Both the position numbers and the translations under genes were made by a program. Under the pieces are notes generated by a model, which was given only the letters and a program-made list of their open reading frames with translations, searched no databases and had not been told where the DNA came from. From Maricaulis sp. (GTDB taxonomy: Bacteria > Pseudomonadota > Alphaproteobacteria > Caulobacterales > Maricaulaceae): 64,000 bases of DNA. Below are positions 36,263-45,313 of this stretch, piece by piece. How positions within the stretch are numbered: the stretch's first letter is position 1; every line of letters starts with the position of its first letter. The stretch spans positions 1 through 64,000 of the forward strand of contig NZ_JASBRQ010000078.1 in assembly GCF_030149425.1 (NCBI RefSeq). The letters run 5' to 3'.

Positions 36263-37903
36263 ATGAGCAGTTTCATACGGCACCTTGTGGACACCGCACC
36301 GCAATCCCGGCTGGGGCAGAGCGGGGCGGCGGCCATTTCCTTCGCGGGCCGCGGCGGCGTAGTTGCGACGCAGCACACGCTGGACGACCTGCTGCAGCGT
36401 TCGGCCGGCATAGCGTCGTCCATTGTCAGCGAGATCAAAGCCGATCGCGTTGCCCTGGCCTTTCCGACAGGTATCGATTTTGTCTCGACCTTCCTGGCCT
36501 GCCTGATGGCCGGCAAGCTGGCCGTGCCGATCCCGACACCTCGGCACGGGCCGCAGAGCCAGCGCATAGCAACAATCCTGGCCAATGCGCAGACAGAAGA
36601 CGTGATCTGCCAGAGCGCTGACCTGGCCGTCTTTGCGGATATGGTCAGCGCTGGCGGTGCGGGCGCCATGCGCAGCTGGGCCGTCGAGGACCTGAGCCGT
36701 TCCGGCCAGGCGACTGACATCGAGGCTCTGCCGGGCTTTGACCGCCCGGCCTCTGACCTGGTTTTCCTGCAATATACCTCCGGCTCGACACAGGACCCGA
36801 CCGGGGTGGGCATCAGCAATGGCAATGCGCTGGACAATGCAGCCAAGGCGAAGCGGGCCTATCTCATGGGCTCCGAGCAGTTCGTGAACTGGATGCCGCA
36901 TTTCCACGATATGGGCCTGGTAGGCGGCATACTGATACCGCTGGCCCTGGGCATGCCGAGCGTACAGATGGCGCCCTTCAGCTTTCTGCAAAGACCGGTC
37001 GACCTGCTCAAGCTGATCGCATCCCTGCCGGAAGTGGTCTGCGGCGGCCCTGCCTTCTCCCTCAACATCCTGATGGACCGGGTGCCGCGCGATGTCGCCG
37101 ATGAACTCGACCTGTCGAGCTGGCGCCGCCTGTTTTGCGGCGGCGAGCCCATTCCCGCCGGCCTGTTCGATCGTTTCCGCGCCCATTTCCGCAACGCCGG
37201 CTTCCGCCCCGAAGCGCTCTACGCCACCTATGGCATGGCAGAGACCACGCTCTATGCCGCAGGCGGCTACGTTCCGGAACCGCTCAGCGCTGGCGCGGAA
37301 TTATTCGAAGCGTGCAGCCTCTCGCTCGAGGATCAGAGCCATCTGTGTATCGTCGATCCGGACAGCGGCGAAAGCGTCGCACAAGGCGATACCGGTGAGA
37401 TCTGGATGACCGGCGCCTCGATCGGCCAGGTCTTCAAGGCGGGCGAGGCGGCAGGCACGACGGGACAGGGCGAGCTCAATGGCCGCCGCTATCATCGTAC
37501 CGGCGATCTCGGGAAAATCATCGGCGACCGTCTCTATGTCACCGGCCGGATCAAGGATGTTCTGATCATCAACGGCCAGAACATCATGGCCAGCGAAGTC
37601 GAGTGGGCCGCGGCGGAGTTGTCGGATGCGCTCAACCCGCTCGCCGCGGCGGCCTACCAGATGGATGACGATCAGTCCTGCTATCTCGAGATCGAGCTCA
37701 GGGGCAAAGCCGAGGCCGGCGCCGATCACAGCGCCCTTACAACGCGCATGCATGCCCGGCTGGCCAGCCAGTTCGGTATCGATTTCAAGCAAATCTGCAT
37801 CCGCAAACGCGGTAGCCTGCCCCGCACGTCCAGCGGCAAGATCCAGCGCTCGCGGGTCAAACAGGATCGCGGCGCTCCCCGCCTCGAAAGCGCCCATGAC
37901 TAA
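36263..37903 (+). CDS. Fatty acyl-AMP ligase (FAAL)
   Basis: A 546-residue ANL enzyme. The P-loop is LQYTSGSTQDPTG at 169-181, and NWMPHFHDMGLVGGILIPL is the FAAL-type motif. ATYGMAETTLYAAGG, YHRTGDLGKIIGDRLYVTGR and the A10 Lys in RTSSGKIQR complete the core. FAALs load fatty acids as adenylates onto acyl carrier proteins and make little CoA ester. An ACP gene two positions downstream fits exactly. It is the first gene of a four-gene operon, and its stop overlaps the P450-like start by 8 bases. Chain length of the substrate is unknown. Confidence 0.9.
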   Translation: MSSFIRHLVDTAPQSRLGQSGAAAISFAGRGGVVATQHTLDDLLQRSAGIASSIVSEIKADRVALAFPTGIDFVSTFLACLMAGKLAVPIPTPRHGPQSQRIATILANAQTEDVICQSADLAVFADMVSAGGAGAMRSWAVEDLSRSGQATDIEALPGFDRPASDLVFLQYTSGSTQDPTGVGISNGNALDNAAKAKRAYLMGSEQFVNWMPHFHDMGLVGGILIPLALGMPSVQMAPFSFLQRPVDLLKLIASLPEVVCGGPAFSLNILMDRVPRDVADELDLSSWRRLFCGGEPIPAGLFDRFRAHFRNAGFRPEALYATYGMAETTLYAAGGYVPEPLSAGAELFEACSLSLEDQSHLCIVDPDSGESVAQGDTGEIWMTGASIGQVFKAGEAAGTTGQGELNGRRYHRTGDLGKIIGDRLYVTGRIKDVLIINGQNIMASEVEWAAAELSDALNPLAAAAYQMDDDQSCYLEIELRGKAEAGADHSALTTRMHARLASQFGIDFKQICIRKRGSLPRTSSGKIQRSRVKQDRGAPRLESAHD

Positions 37904-38975
37904 GCATGTCGATGTGCGCGACCCGGAGAACATCCGGCCCGCGCTGATGAGCCAGAGCCTCAGCGTCAACCGGATCGGCGATCTCTATAACGGCCTCGAC
38001 CGGCAGTTCGGCGTGCCTCTCGACGCGTTTCACGACTATGTCGCGCACTCGATCTTCTTTTCCGAAGGCGAGACACACAAGACGCTGAAACGCGCCGCTT
38101 CCATGGCCAGCCGGACCAGCCTGCTCAATACCCGGGTCGACTACCGCGCCATCGCCGGCAGCATCGCCGCCAGCCTGCCCACCGGTTCGCCCGTCAACCT
38201 CGCCGAGGCCTACAGCGCCGCCTTCGTCAATCGCGTCGTCGTCGAGGCCTATGGCCTTAACCCTCAGGCACTCGATGACTACGACCGCTGGCGCAATAAT
38301 CTGGAATATCTGCTCTCGGAACTCCCGCCCTGGCGCCAGGTCAAACAGTTCAACACCTCCGCCGCCGAGCTGCATGCCTCGCTGGAAGACTGGTTTTCCC
38401 GCGAACAGGGCCGCCATCTGCGCGCATCCAGCCTGGCCGAGGCCTGTGAAGGACTGAGCTTGAGCGAGACCGCTTATGTGGGCGCGGCCCTCCTGCTCGG
38501 CGGTATCGCCACCAGCTACACGCTGAGCAATGCGCTCCATCTGGTTCTGTCCGATGCCGGGCGATTTGCCGACTGGAAGGCGGCGTTCGCAGAGGATGCA
38601 GCCCTTGCGGCACGGAAAATGGTCGGCGTCTGCTCCGCTGTCGCCTCGGTCACCCGGCTCTGCGTGGACGAGGTGGAGATCGGCACTCACCGTTTTGATC
38701 GGGGCGACAGGGTTCGCATCCACCTGACGCCTGAGATCACACCGGCAGCGGCTTGTCCGCACGCCGCGAAGGCCAGCCATGTCGGCTTCGGCATAGGTCG
38801 ACATAAATGCGTCGGGGAAATGCTCGCTTACGAGATCATCGCGGCTGGCTTGCCGGTTTTCTTCGAGCAATTCACTCACTGCGAGTTAGACGCGGAGGCG
38901 GTCGTTCGCGACCAATCCCACCCGCTCGCCCGGCTCAAAACCCTGCCGGTCGTTCTGGGCCGGGCGGACGACTGA
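37896..38975 (+). CDS. Reduced cytochrome P450-like protein
   Basis: A 359-residue protein. HVGFGIGRHKCVGEMLAYEI holds the haem-thiolate loop with Cys305, a clear P450 signature. Several other marks are missing or changed. The I-helix reads LLLGGIATSYTLSN instead of AG.(D/E)TT. The expected K-helix ExxR reads LAAR, so the Glu is absent. The usual ANRDP..F..P..F stretch before the haem loop is cut to a few residues. It is about 40 residues shorter than usual. It may bind haem and act on the ACP-bound acyl chain, or be a binding pseudoenzyme. It starts inside the FAAL stop. Confidence 0.75.
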   Translation: MTKHVDVRDPENIRPALMSQSLSVNRIGDLYNGLDRQFGVPLDAFHDYVAHSIFFSEGETHKTLKRAASMASRTSLLNTRVDYRAIAGSIAASLPTGSPVNLAEAYSAAFVNRVVVEAYGLNPQALDDYDRWRNNLEYLLSELPPWRQVKQFNTSAAELHASLEDWFSREQGRHLRASSLAEACEGLSLSETAYVGAALLLGGIATSYTLSNALHLVLSDAGRFADWKAAFAEDAALAARKMVGVCSAVASVTRLCVDEVEIGTHRFDRGDRVRIHLTPEITPAAACPHAAKASHVGFGIGRHKCVGEMLAYEIIAAGLPVFFEQFTHCELDAEAVVRDQSHPLARLKTLPVVLGRADD

Positions 38976-39026
38976 CCCGGTATCACAGGCATCAAAGACA
39001 TCAACACACCCAGGGGGACGTAGAGA

Positions 39027-39272
39027 ATGGGCTTGGACGAGGTAAAGGCGCAGATCGAAAAGACGCTGGCGCAAAACACCAATATTGCAGCGGACGCCAT
39101 CCGCTACGATGAGGCCATGGAGGACATCGGAATACGCTCGGCCGATGCCGTCTATATGTGCGGTGTTCTGGAAGAAACCTTCGAGATCGAGATTGATCCG
39201 TCGATGATTTTTGAGTTGGACACGCTGGGCGATTTTGCCAACGAGATCATCAAGCTAATCGGTCAAAAATAA
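39027..39272 (+). CDS. Acyl carrier protein (stand-alone)
   Basis: An 81-residue acidic helical protein. MEDIGIRSADAVYMCGVLEE corresponds to the carrier-protein motif D-x-G-x-x-S, so Ser38 should receive phosphopantetheine. It follows the P450-like gene by 51 bases and its TAA overlaps the carbamoyltransferase ATG. The helix after the Ser contains a Cys (C45), unusual for an ACP. It is likely the carrier for the acyl group loaded by the FAAL. Confidence 0.85.
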   Translation: MGLDEVKAQIEKTLAQNTNIAADAIRYDEAMEDIGIRSADAVYMCGVLEETFEIEIDPSMIFELDTLGDFANEIIKLIGQK

Positions 39273-40969
39273 TGAAATGGTATGTCGGCCTGTCCAATAC
39301 CGGCCATGACCCGGCACTGGCGATCATTGATCCGGACGGCCGGGTAGCCTTTGCCGAGGCAACGGAGCGCTTCGTCCAGGTCAAACGGGCCTGGGGCATT
39401 TTGCCGGACCTGGCCGCGCATCTCGAGCACGCCATAGCGCATGTGGATTTCGATCCGGCGCGCGACCAGATCGAAGTCTGCACCAGCTGGTCGACGACCC
39501 ATAAACGGCCCAAGGACGAGCTCACCAATCCGTTGATGGCGCGTCATATGCTGGACAGCCTGTATGATTATCAGGGCTGCCAGTTCAACAATATCGGCGC
39601 GTCCTTCCGCCTGCTCGAGCTGACCGACCAGCCGATCGAGGTGCGGCGCTTTGAACACCATGCCTGCCACGCCGCCACCGGAGTTTACTTCTCCTCTGCC
39701 GAGGACGCGGTCTGCCTCGTTATCGATGGCGAGGGCGAGACCGGCGCCATCTCGGAATATGCTGTTTCCGGCCGCCGCCTGAAACGCAGATGGCGGGCCT
39801 GGAATGCCGGCGCCAGCCTGGGTCTCTATTATGGCTGGCTGACGCTGCGCTGCGGTTTCGATGGCATCAAGGGCGAGGAATGGAAAGTGATGGGCCTGGC
39901 CGCTTTTGGCGAGGTTCGTGACGATCTCGTCGCTGAGCTGAGCCGCGTTCTGGCCTTCGAGAACCATCGGCCGGTCAACCGCGATGATGAGGAAATCAGC
40001 GCGATACTGAGCGAGGTCGAGACCCGCATCGCCCATGCCACGCGGACACCGCAGGAACCGATCATGCAGGCCGCTGACCTCGCCGCATCGGGACAATATG
40101 TCTACGGCCGATTTGCCGACAATCTGATCGCCGGCTGCATGAAGCACGAGCCGTCCAGCCTTATCCTGACAGGCGGATGCGCGCTGAACTCCTCCTATAA
40201 TGGCACGGTGATGCAACGCTTCGGGCTCGACCAGGTCGATATCCCGCCCTGCCCAGCTGATGACGGCAATGCGATCGGCGCTGCCCTGCTCGCCTGGTGC
40301 GAGGACCAGGACGCGCCGATCGCCCGCTCCGACCGCTCGCCTTATCTCGGCTCATCCCCGAACCCGGCCAAGATCGCCGCCTGCATCGAGGCGTCCGCCC
40401 CCCATTTCAAAGTCAGCGAAGCGGGAGAGAATTCTGCCAATCTGGTTGCCCGCAAACTCGCCGAGGGCCAGATCATCGGCGTGATGCGGGGCCGCGCCGA
40501 ATTCGGCCCGCGCGCCCTGGGCAATCGCTCCATCCTGGCGGATCCGCGCCCGGCCGGCATGAAAGACAAGATCAACCGTCTCGTGAAAGGGCGCGAGGCC
40601 TACAGGCCTTTCGCCCCGGTGATCCCGGAAGACCGCCTCGCAGACTGGTTCGAAACCCCTCAGCCAACCCCCTATATGTCGAAAACCCTGCGCTGGCGGC
40701 CGGACAAGCTGACGCAAATCCCCGCCGTAGCACATGCCGACGACACCGGCCGGGCGCAATCGGTCACACCGGAGCTCTATCCCTGGCTGCATGATGTTCT
40801 GGTGGCCTTCGAGGCGGAAACGGGCGTCCCGATCATCCTCAATACGAGCCTGAATATTATGGGAAAACCGATCGTCCACTCGGTCGAGGACACGGTTGCC
40901 ATGCTGATGACGACAGGGCTCGATGCGATCCTGCTTGGCGACACGCTGATCGAGAAAGCCTCACGATAG
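39272..40969 (+). CDS. NodU/CmcH-type O-carbamoyltransferase (copy 2)
   Basis: A 565-residue carbamoyltransferase. FEHHACHAATGVYFSS bears the metal-binding His residues. VIDGEGETGAISEY, LTGGCALNSSYNG and DIPPCPADDGNAIGAALLAW form the nucleotide domain. AEFGPRALGNRSILADPRP and ILNTSLNIMGKPIVHS close the C-terminal domain. It is clearly diverged from the copy at 22048-23727. Start (TAATG) and operon position tie it to the ACP, suggesting carbamoylation of a hydroxyl on an ACP-bound chain. Its last 9 bases overlap the convergent hydrolase gene. Confidence 0.88.
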   Translation: MKWYVGLSNTGHDPALAIIDPDGRVAFAEATERFVQVKRAWGILPDLAAHLEHAIAHVDFDPARDQIEVCTSWSTTHKRPKDELTNPLMARHMLDSLYDYQGCQFNNIGASFRLLELTDQPIEVRRFEHHACHAATGVYFSSAEDAVCLVIDGEGETGAISEYAVSGRRLKRRWRAWNAGASLGLYYGWLTLRCGFDGIKGEEWKVMGLAAFGEVRDDLVAELSRVLAFENHRPVNRDDEEISAILSEVETRIAHATRTPQEPIMQAADLAASGQYVYGRFADNLIAGCMKHEPSSLILTGGCALNSSYNGTVMQRFGLDQVDIPPCPADDGNAIGAALLAWCEDQDAPIARSDRSPYLGSSPNPAKIAACIEASAPHFKVSEAGENSANLVARKLAEGQIIGVMRGRAEFGPRALGNRSILADPRPAGMKDKINRLVKGREAYRPFAPVIPEDRLADWFETPQPTPYMSKTLRWRPDKLTQIPAVAHADDTGRAQSVTPELYPWLHDVLVAFEAETGVPIILNTSLNIMGKPIVHSVEDTVAMLMTTGLDAILLGDTLIEKASR

Positions 40970-41992
40970 CCGAGGGACCACCATATCCACGCCCCGCTGG
41001 CGGGCCGCGGCGATATTGACCGGCCCGGCCCCTTCCAGCACCGGATAGAGGGTCAAATTCCAGATTCCCGGATCCGGCGCCTGCAGGTTCAGGAGGATGG
41101 ACGTTTCGTAGAGGCGTCCGGACACATCAATCAGCTCGTTTCGGGCGTCCAGACGCTCAAGACAGTGCCAGAAGGCGTACAATTTCAGGCCTTGCGGCGT
41201 CGTCCGTCCGGTATGCTGACGCGACGACAGGCGCACCGATACGAAGATTGAGCCGGCGATCGGCTGCGACATCACATGGCCAGACAGTTCGGCGACAATA
41301 TCTGACGGGTCGGGGCTGGCAGCCGGGTCCATTTTGTCGGCAATGTGCTCGGATATGATTTCAGCGAGCGCCCCAATCGTATCCGGTTCAAAATACCGGC
41401 CATGTTCGCCGGGCAAGGCACGGGCCTCAACCGACCGGAATATCGAGCCCCACGTATTCAGAAGCGCATCATCACTCAGACAGGGATTGAATTTGGCGCT
41501 CTGCTCACCATAGACCATGACCTGATCGCCGGCGAAGGGCTGCAGCGTCATGCTTTCCATGTGGAAGGCCCCGAGAACCGGGATACCGTCTACGGCGAAA
41601 CACTCCTTCAGTCGTGCTGCCGTATTGGCGCCCTGGCAATTGCCGCCGATAAAGAAACGGGCATCGGGAAAGTGCTCGCGGATCCGCTCGTAATAGATGT
41701 CAGCTATCTTGAAATCGAGGCGGGTTGACCGGTAGCCGCCACGGGCCACCATATGCCCCGACCGCAAGCCGATCAGTGGCTGCTCCGACCCCAAGGCCGC
41801 GGCCAGGCGCTCAAATTCATGGCTGGCGTTGAAACACCAGATCAAGGGCCGGCGCGTACCGGCTTCATTGGCGATATGGATCAATCCATCATCGTCAACG
41901 GCGCGGCCACTCCAATCCTGCTTGAAGTTTCTGATCACGGCCAAAGCCTTCTTCAAGGCCTTGGGTTCCAATACGGTCCGAGATTGCAACAT
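40961..41992 (-). CDS. Thioesterase-like alpha/beta hydrolase with Cys nucleophile
   Basis: A 343-residue protein. LIWCFNASHEFERLAAALG resembles the start of type I/II thioesterases of peptide and polyketide synthases, and FFIGGNCQGANTAARL is the nucleophile elbow. Residue 119 is Cys, where Ser is usual (G-N-C-Q-G). The C-terminal third (about 230-343) is an extra, mostly beta region that I do not recognise. It is convergent to the FAAL-ACP-carbamoyltransferase operon, sharing 9 bases. It may release or transfer the finished acyl chain. The assignment is by motif and context. Confidence 0.65.
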   Translation of the reverse strand: MLQSRTVLEPKALKKALAVIRNFKQDWSGRAVDDDGLIHIANEAGTRRPLIWCFNASHEFERLAAALGSEQPLIGLRSGHMVARGGYRSTRLDFKIADIYYERIREHFPDARFFIGGNCQGANTAARLKECFAVDGIPVLGAFHMESMTLQPFAGDQVMVYGEQSAKFNPCLSDDALLNTWGSIFRSVEARALPGEHGRYFEPDTIGALAEIISEHIADKMDPAASPDPSDIVAELSGHVMSQPIAGSIFVSVRLSSRQHTGRTTPQGLKLYAFWHCLERLDARNELIDVSGRLYETSILLNLQAPDPGIWNLTLYPVLEGAGPVNIAAARQRGVDMVVPRLS

Positions 41993-42160
41993 AACTAGAT
42001 CGTACTGAGCGCCGTCCCCTTGGCTTTTGTCACGACACGGCCCAGCCTACTGAAGCGGGCACCGGAATTGGCCACACGTAAGCGGTGAAACTGGCGTGTT
42101 TATAGCCCTATGGCAATCGCAAACTGGCAGGGCTGACGCAAGAAGAAACGATGACTGGCC

Positions 42161-43285
42161 TCAGCCCAGCAAGAGTTCCGCCAGAACCCGTTTATGGTGC
42201 GCTTCATCGCCGGTTTGCGCGCCGTGCCATATGGCGCGCCGCCGATGCAGCTGGGCGTCGCAGTCATAGGTAAAGCCAAACCCGCCATGGAACTGGATCG
42301 AGCGATCACCGGCCTGGCTATAAGCCTCCAGCGCCGCAACCTTGGCCATGCGCGTGGCGACTTCGCCTTCGCCCTGACGGTCGAAACAGTGCGCCGCGCT
42401 ATATACGTGTGACCGGGCCTGCTCATACAAAACATAGGCATCGACCATGGGGTGTTTGAGCGCCTGGTAGGCCCCGATGGGTTTGCCGAACTGGGTCCGG
42501 GTGCGCAGGTAATCCAGCGTGTAATCGATCAGGGACAGATTGGCGCCGGCCATATCTGCTGCGGCCAGGAGATTACCGCTCAGCTGGATGTGCGCCAGGG
42601 TCGCTGCCGCACTTGCATCCGGCATTAAACGGTCGGCCGGCAGCTCGATCCCGTCCAGCGTCAGTTCGAAGCTCCGGCGGGTTTCATCGACAATGGTCTC
42701 GCGCCGCAGCGCCCCATCGGGAATATCCCCGGCTTCCAGCAGGACCAGAGCCGGACCGCCCTCATGCGTCACTGACACAATAATCAAGGCGGCCTCTCCG
42801 GCATCCGCGACAAGACGCTTGCGCCCTGAAAGCGCAATCGCGTCACCGGCCGGCGCGGCCGTGGACACCGGCGCGCTGATATCCCAGTCGCTCTCGGCTT
42901 CGAGCAGGGCCAGCGTCGCCGCCTCACCGGCGGCCAGGCGCGGCAACCGGGCTTGTTTTTGCGCCTCACTACCACCACTCAGCAAGGCCTGGGCCGCCAA
43001 GGTTGTTGAGACGAAAGGCGTATTGAGCAGATAACGCCCCATGGCCTCGGCCACCGGCACCACCTCAGCCAAGCTCAGACCGACACCCCCGTAATTTTCC
43101 GGAATGGCAATACCGAGCCAGCCCATCTCGCCGATCTCTTTCCAGATATCCGGATCGTAGCCGCGCTCATCGGTCAAAAGCGCACGCACCTTGTCGATCG
43201 GCGACCGGTCGCGGCAGAAATTCATCGCCACATCGAGGAGATCACCCTGTTCCTCGGAGAAGCCGAGTTCACCAAGCTTGTCCAT
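42161..43285 (-). CDS. Acyl-CoA dehydrogenase
   Basis: A 374-residue flavoprotein. The N-terminal helical domain has GWLGIAIPENYGGVGLSLAEVV. The C-terminal domain has RTQFGKPIGAYQALKHPMVD and QFHGGFGFTYDCDAQLHRRRA, conserved in the FadE group. The middle domain is weakly conserved (no clear TEP..GSD). It lies 10 bases after a second dehydrogenase, and such adjacent weak/strong pairs often form heteromeric acyl-CoA dehydrogenases, as in actinobacterial and alphaproteobacterial steroid/terpenoid pathways. It is the last gene of the minus-strand Atu-like operon. Start 43285 is an ATG with AGGGG upstream. Confidence 0.82.
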   Translation of the reverse strand: MDKLGELGFSEEQGDLLDVAMNFCRDRSPIDKVRALLTDERGYDPDIWKEIGEMGWLGIAIPENYGGVGLSLAEVVPVAEAMGRYLLNTPFVSTTLAAQALLSGGSEAQKQARLPRLAAGEAATLALLEAESDWDISAPVSTAAPAGDAIALSGRKRLVADAGEAALIIVSVTHEGGPALVLLEAGDIPDGALRRETIVDETRRSFELTLDGIELPADRLMPDASAAATLAHIQLSGNLLAAADMAGANLSLIDYTLDYLRTRTQFGKPIGAYQALKHPMVDAYVLYEQARSHVYSAAHCFDRQGEGEVATRMAKVAALEAYSQAGDRSIQFHGGFGFTYDCDAQLHRRRAIWHGAQTGDEAHHKRVLAELLLG

Positions 43286-43294
43286 GATCAACCC

Positions 43295-44503
43295 CTATCC
43301 CTTCGGCAGGCCGAGCGCGTGCTCGGCGATAATATTGCGCTGGATTTGCGACGTGCCCCCACCGATCGTGGCGGAGAAGGCGTTGAGATAGGCACGCATC
43401 CACAAACCATCGTCGACCGCATTGGGATCGCCGACATAATAACCGCCATCCACCCCGGTTAGCGAAACTGCGAACTCGTTGATGCGCCGGGCAAATTCCG
43501 TCGTCATCAGCTTCGAGGCCAAGGGGATGCCAAAGGGTTTGTCCTGATTGAGCGGCGGCACGGCCAGGCGCTGACGGCACAGCGCGTTGGATTGGATTTC
43601 AATGATGAAATCGACCAGCTTGTCCTTGAGCACCGGATCATCGATGGCCGGTTTGCCGCCGCGTTTGACCCGGCGAGCCAGGTCGACGACGTCAAAGGCG
43701 TTCTGTTCGGTGATGATATAGCCCCCGGCCTGGCCACCACGCACGCCGCGCTCGTATTCGAGCAATTGCATGGCAAAGGTCCAGCCTTGGCCTTCCTGGC
43801 CCATCAAACCGTCCGCCGGAATGCGCGCTTCATCGAAAAAGGTCTGGGTGAACCCGTACTCGCCAGTGAGCTTTCGGATCGGCGTCGTCTCCACGCCCGG
43901 CACCCGCATCGGCGCCAGGAAGAAGCTCAGCCCGTCATATTTGCGCGGCGCATCCGGGTCTGTCCGGGCCAGAAGGATCATGTATTTGGCGTAATTGCCC
44001 TGGGTCGTCCAAATCTTCGACCCGGTGACAACATACTCATCGCCATCACGCACGGCGCGGGTCTGGGCATTGCCTAGATCGGACCCGTTTTCGGGCTCCG
44101 AGAAGCCTTGGCACCAGATATCTTCGGCCGAGAGAATGCCCTTGAGGTATTTCGACTTTTGCTCCTCGGTACCGATGTCCAGCAGCATCGGTCCGGTCCA
44201 GTTGAGACCGATCGCATTGAGCATGATCGGTGCATCATGCTTGCGCATGGCCGCGGTGGCCGCACGCTGGAACGCCTCGTCGAGACCGCCACCGCCATAG
44301 GCCTTGGGCCAGGCCGCTCCGAGATATCCGGCCTCCCAGACCTTGTTCTGCCAGTCGCGCAGAAACTCGAATTGCTGGTCTGTACCGACTTCCATGAAGG
44401 TGAGCGGCAGGCGGAAGCCCGGGTCCTTGACGGTATTCTCCGCGAACCAGGCCTCGGCCCCGGCGGCGAATTCTGCCAATTCCTTTTGATCAACGGCGCT
44501 CAT
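43295..44503 (-). CDS. Acyl-CoA dehydrogenase
   Basis: A 402-residue acyl-CoA dehydrogenase. IWCQGFSEPENGSDLGNAQT, VTGSKIWTTQGNYA and a long C-terminal helical domain (SATIGGGTSQIQRNIIAEHALG) show a full FAD-binding set; E..R of the last motif is in place. It resembles citronellyl-CoA or long-chain FadE-type enzymes. It is encoded 12 bases after the TIGR03084-type gene and 10 before its partner dehydrogenase. It likely performs the first oxidation of the substrate acyl-CoA of this cluster. Confidence 0.87.
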   Translation of the reverse strand: MSAVDQKELAEFAAGAEAWFAENTVKDPGFRLPLTFMEVGTDQQFEFLRDWQNKVWEAGYLGAAWPKAYGGGGLDEAFQRAATAAMRKHDAPIMLNAIGLNWTGPMLLDIGTEEQKSKYLKGILSAEDIWCQGFSEPENGSDLGNAQTRAVRDGDEYVVTGSKIWTTQGNYAKYMILLARTDPDAPRKYDGLSFFLAPMRVPGVETTPIRKLTGEYGFTQTFFDEARIPADGLMGQEGQGWTFAMQLLEYERGVRGGQAGGYIITEQNAFDVVDLARRVKRGGKPAIDDPVLKDKLVDFIIEIQSNALCRQRLAVPPLNQDKPFGIPLASKLMTTEFARRINEFAVSLTGVDGGYYVGDPNAVDDGLWMRAYLNAFSATIGGGTSQIQRNIIAEHALGLPKG

Positions 44504-44515
44504 CGCCCTCTCCTC

Positions 44516-45313
44516 TTAATGCTGGCTGGTCCGGGTGAAGCGCTCACCCGGCTTGGGCGGCGTCGCTGGTGGTCCGGCAAAACACTGCGCCTTGGACATC
44601 CAGTCGGTGGCGATCTCGCCGCTCACGTTCAGCCCTGTATCTTTGACATTGCGGGTCTGGGTGACGACTTGGCAGAAGTCTTCGGCCAGACCTTCGATCA
44701 GCCCGCTTTCGCCCGCCTCGCCATGGGTCCAGACCGCGCCGGACGGAGCGGTGAGCACGAGTTGCGGCATCGGACCGGGCGGTTCAGCGCCATGCGCCAT
44801 ATAGGTCCAGCGATAGGTATTGACCCCCAGCACGACGATACCGCGGATACGGTCGGCATTGGCCCGCACCACACCGAGCTCGTCGTATACCTCCTGGCCG
44901 TGGGCCCAGGTCTCCATCAGTCGCGCCGTGATGGACGAGCGCGCACTCATGCTCGGCCCGACCCATTTCAAACGCTGTTTCGGATCTGCCCCGGCAAAGG
45001 CATCGGCAAGGCTTTCCGCGCCCGCGATCCAGGCGGCCAGCAGCCCGGCCCCGCTCAACCCGTCCAGGAGCTCCGCTTCAAAAACTCGCAGCTTGCCTTC
45101 CAGCTCGATCAGGCTGGCGAATTGGCGCTCGATCTCTGCCTCATCGCTAAGCTGCAGAGCCGCCATCTTGTTCCAGACATGCAGGTGCTGGAGCACGTCA
45201 TTGATACTCCAGCCCTTGAATTGGGTCGGCGCAGTGAATCGCTCCGGGTCAATCGGCTCCAGCAGGGCATGCAGAGCGCGGGACTCGGCGCGGAAATCAT
45301 CAGCTTCCTGCAT
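44516..45313 (-). CDS. TIGR03084-type (DinB-like) metal-binding protein
   Basis: A 265-residue protein with the four-helix DinB/mycothiol-isomerase-like fold. The His residues in INDVLQHLHVWNKM (about 44-57) and in ARLMETWAHGQEVYDELGV are positioned as the three-His metal site of that fold. The GWSINDVLQHLH start is typical of TIGR03084. Members often sit in acyl-CoA/terpenoid catabolic clusters, but their reaction is unknown. ATG at 45313 with GGAGG; the gene overlaps the carboxylase alpha gene by 14 bases. Confidence 0.75.
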   Translation of the reverse strand: MQEADDFRAESRALHALLEPIDPERFTAPTQFKGWSINDVLQHLHVWNKMAALQLSDEAEIERQFASLIELEGKLRVFEAELLDGLSGAGLLAAWIAGAESLADAFAGADPKQRLKWVGPSMSARSSITARLMETWAHGQEVYDELGVVRANADRIRGIVVLGVNTYRWTYMAHGAEPPGPMPQLVLTAPSGAVWTHGEAGESGLIEGLAEDFCQVVTQTRNVKDTGLNVSGEIATDWMSKAQCFAGPPATPPKPGERFTRTSQH

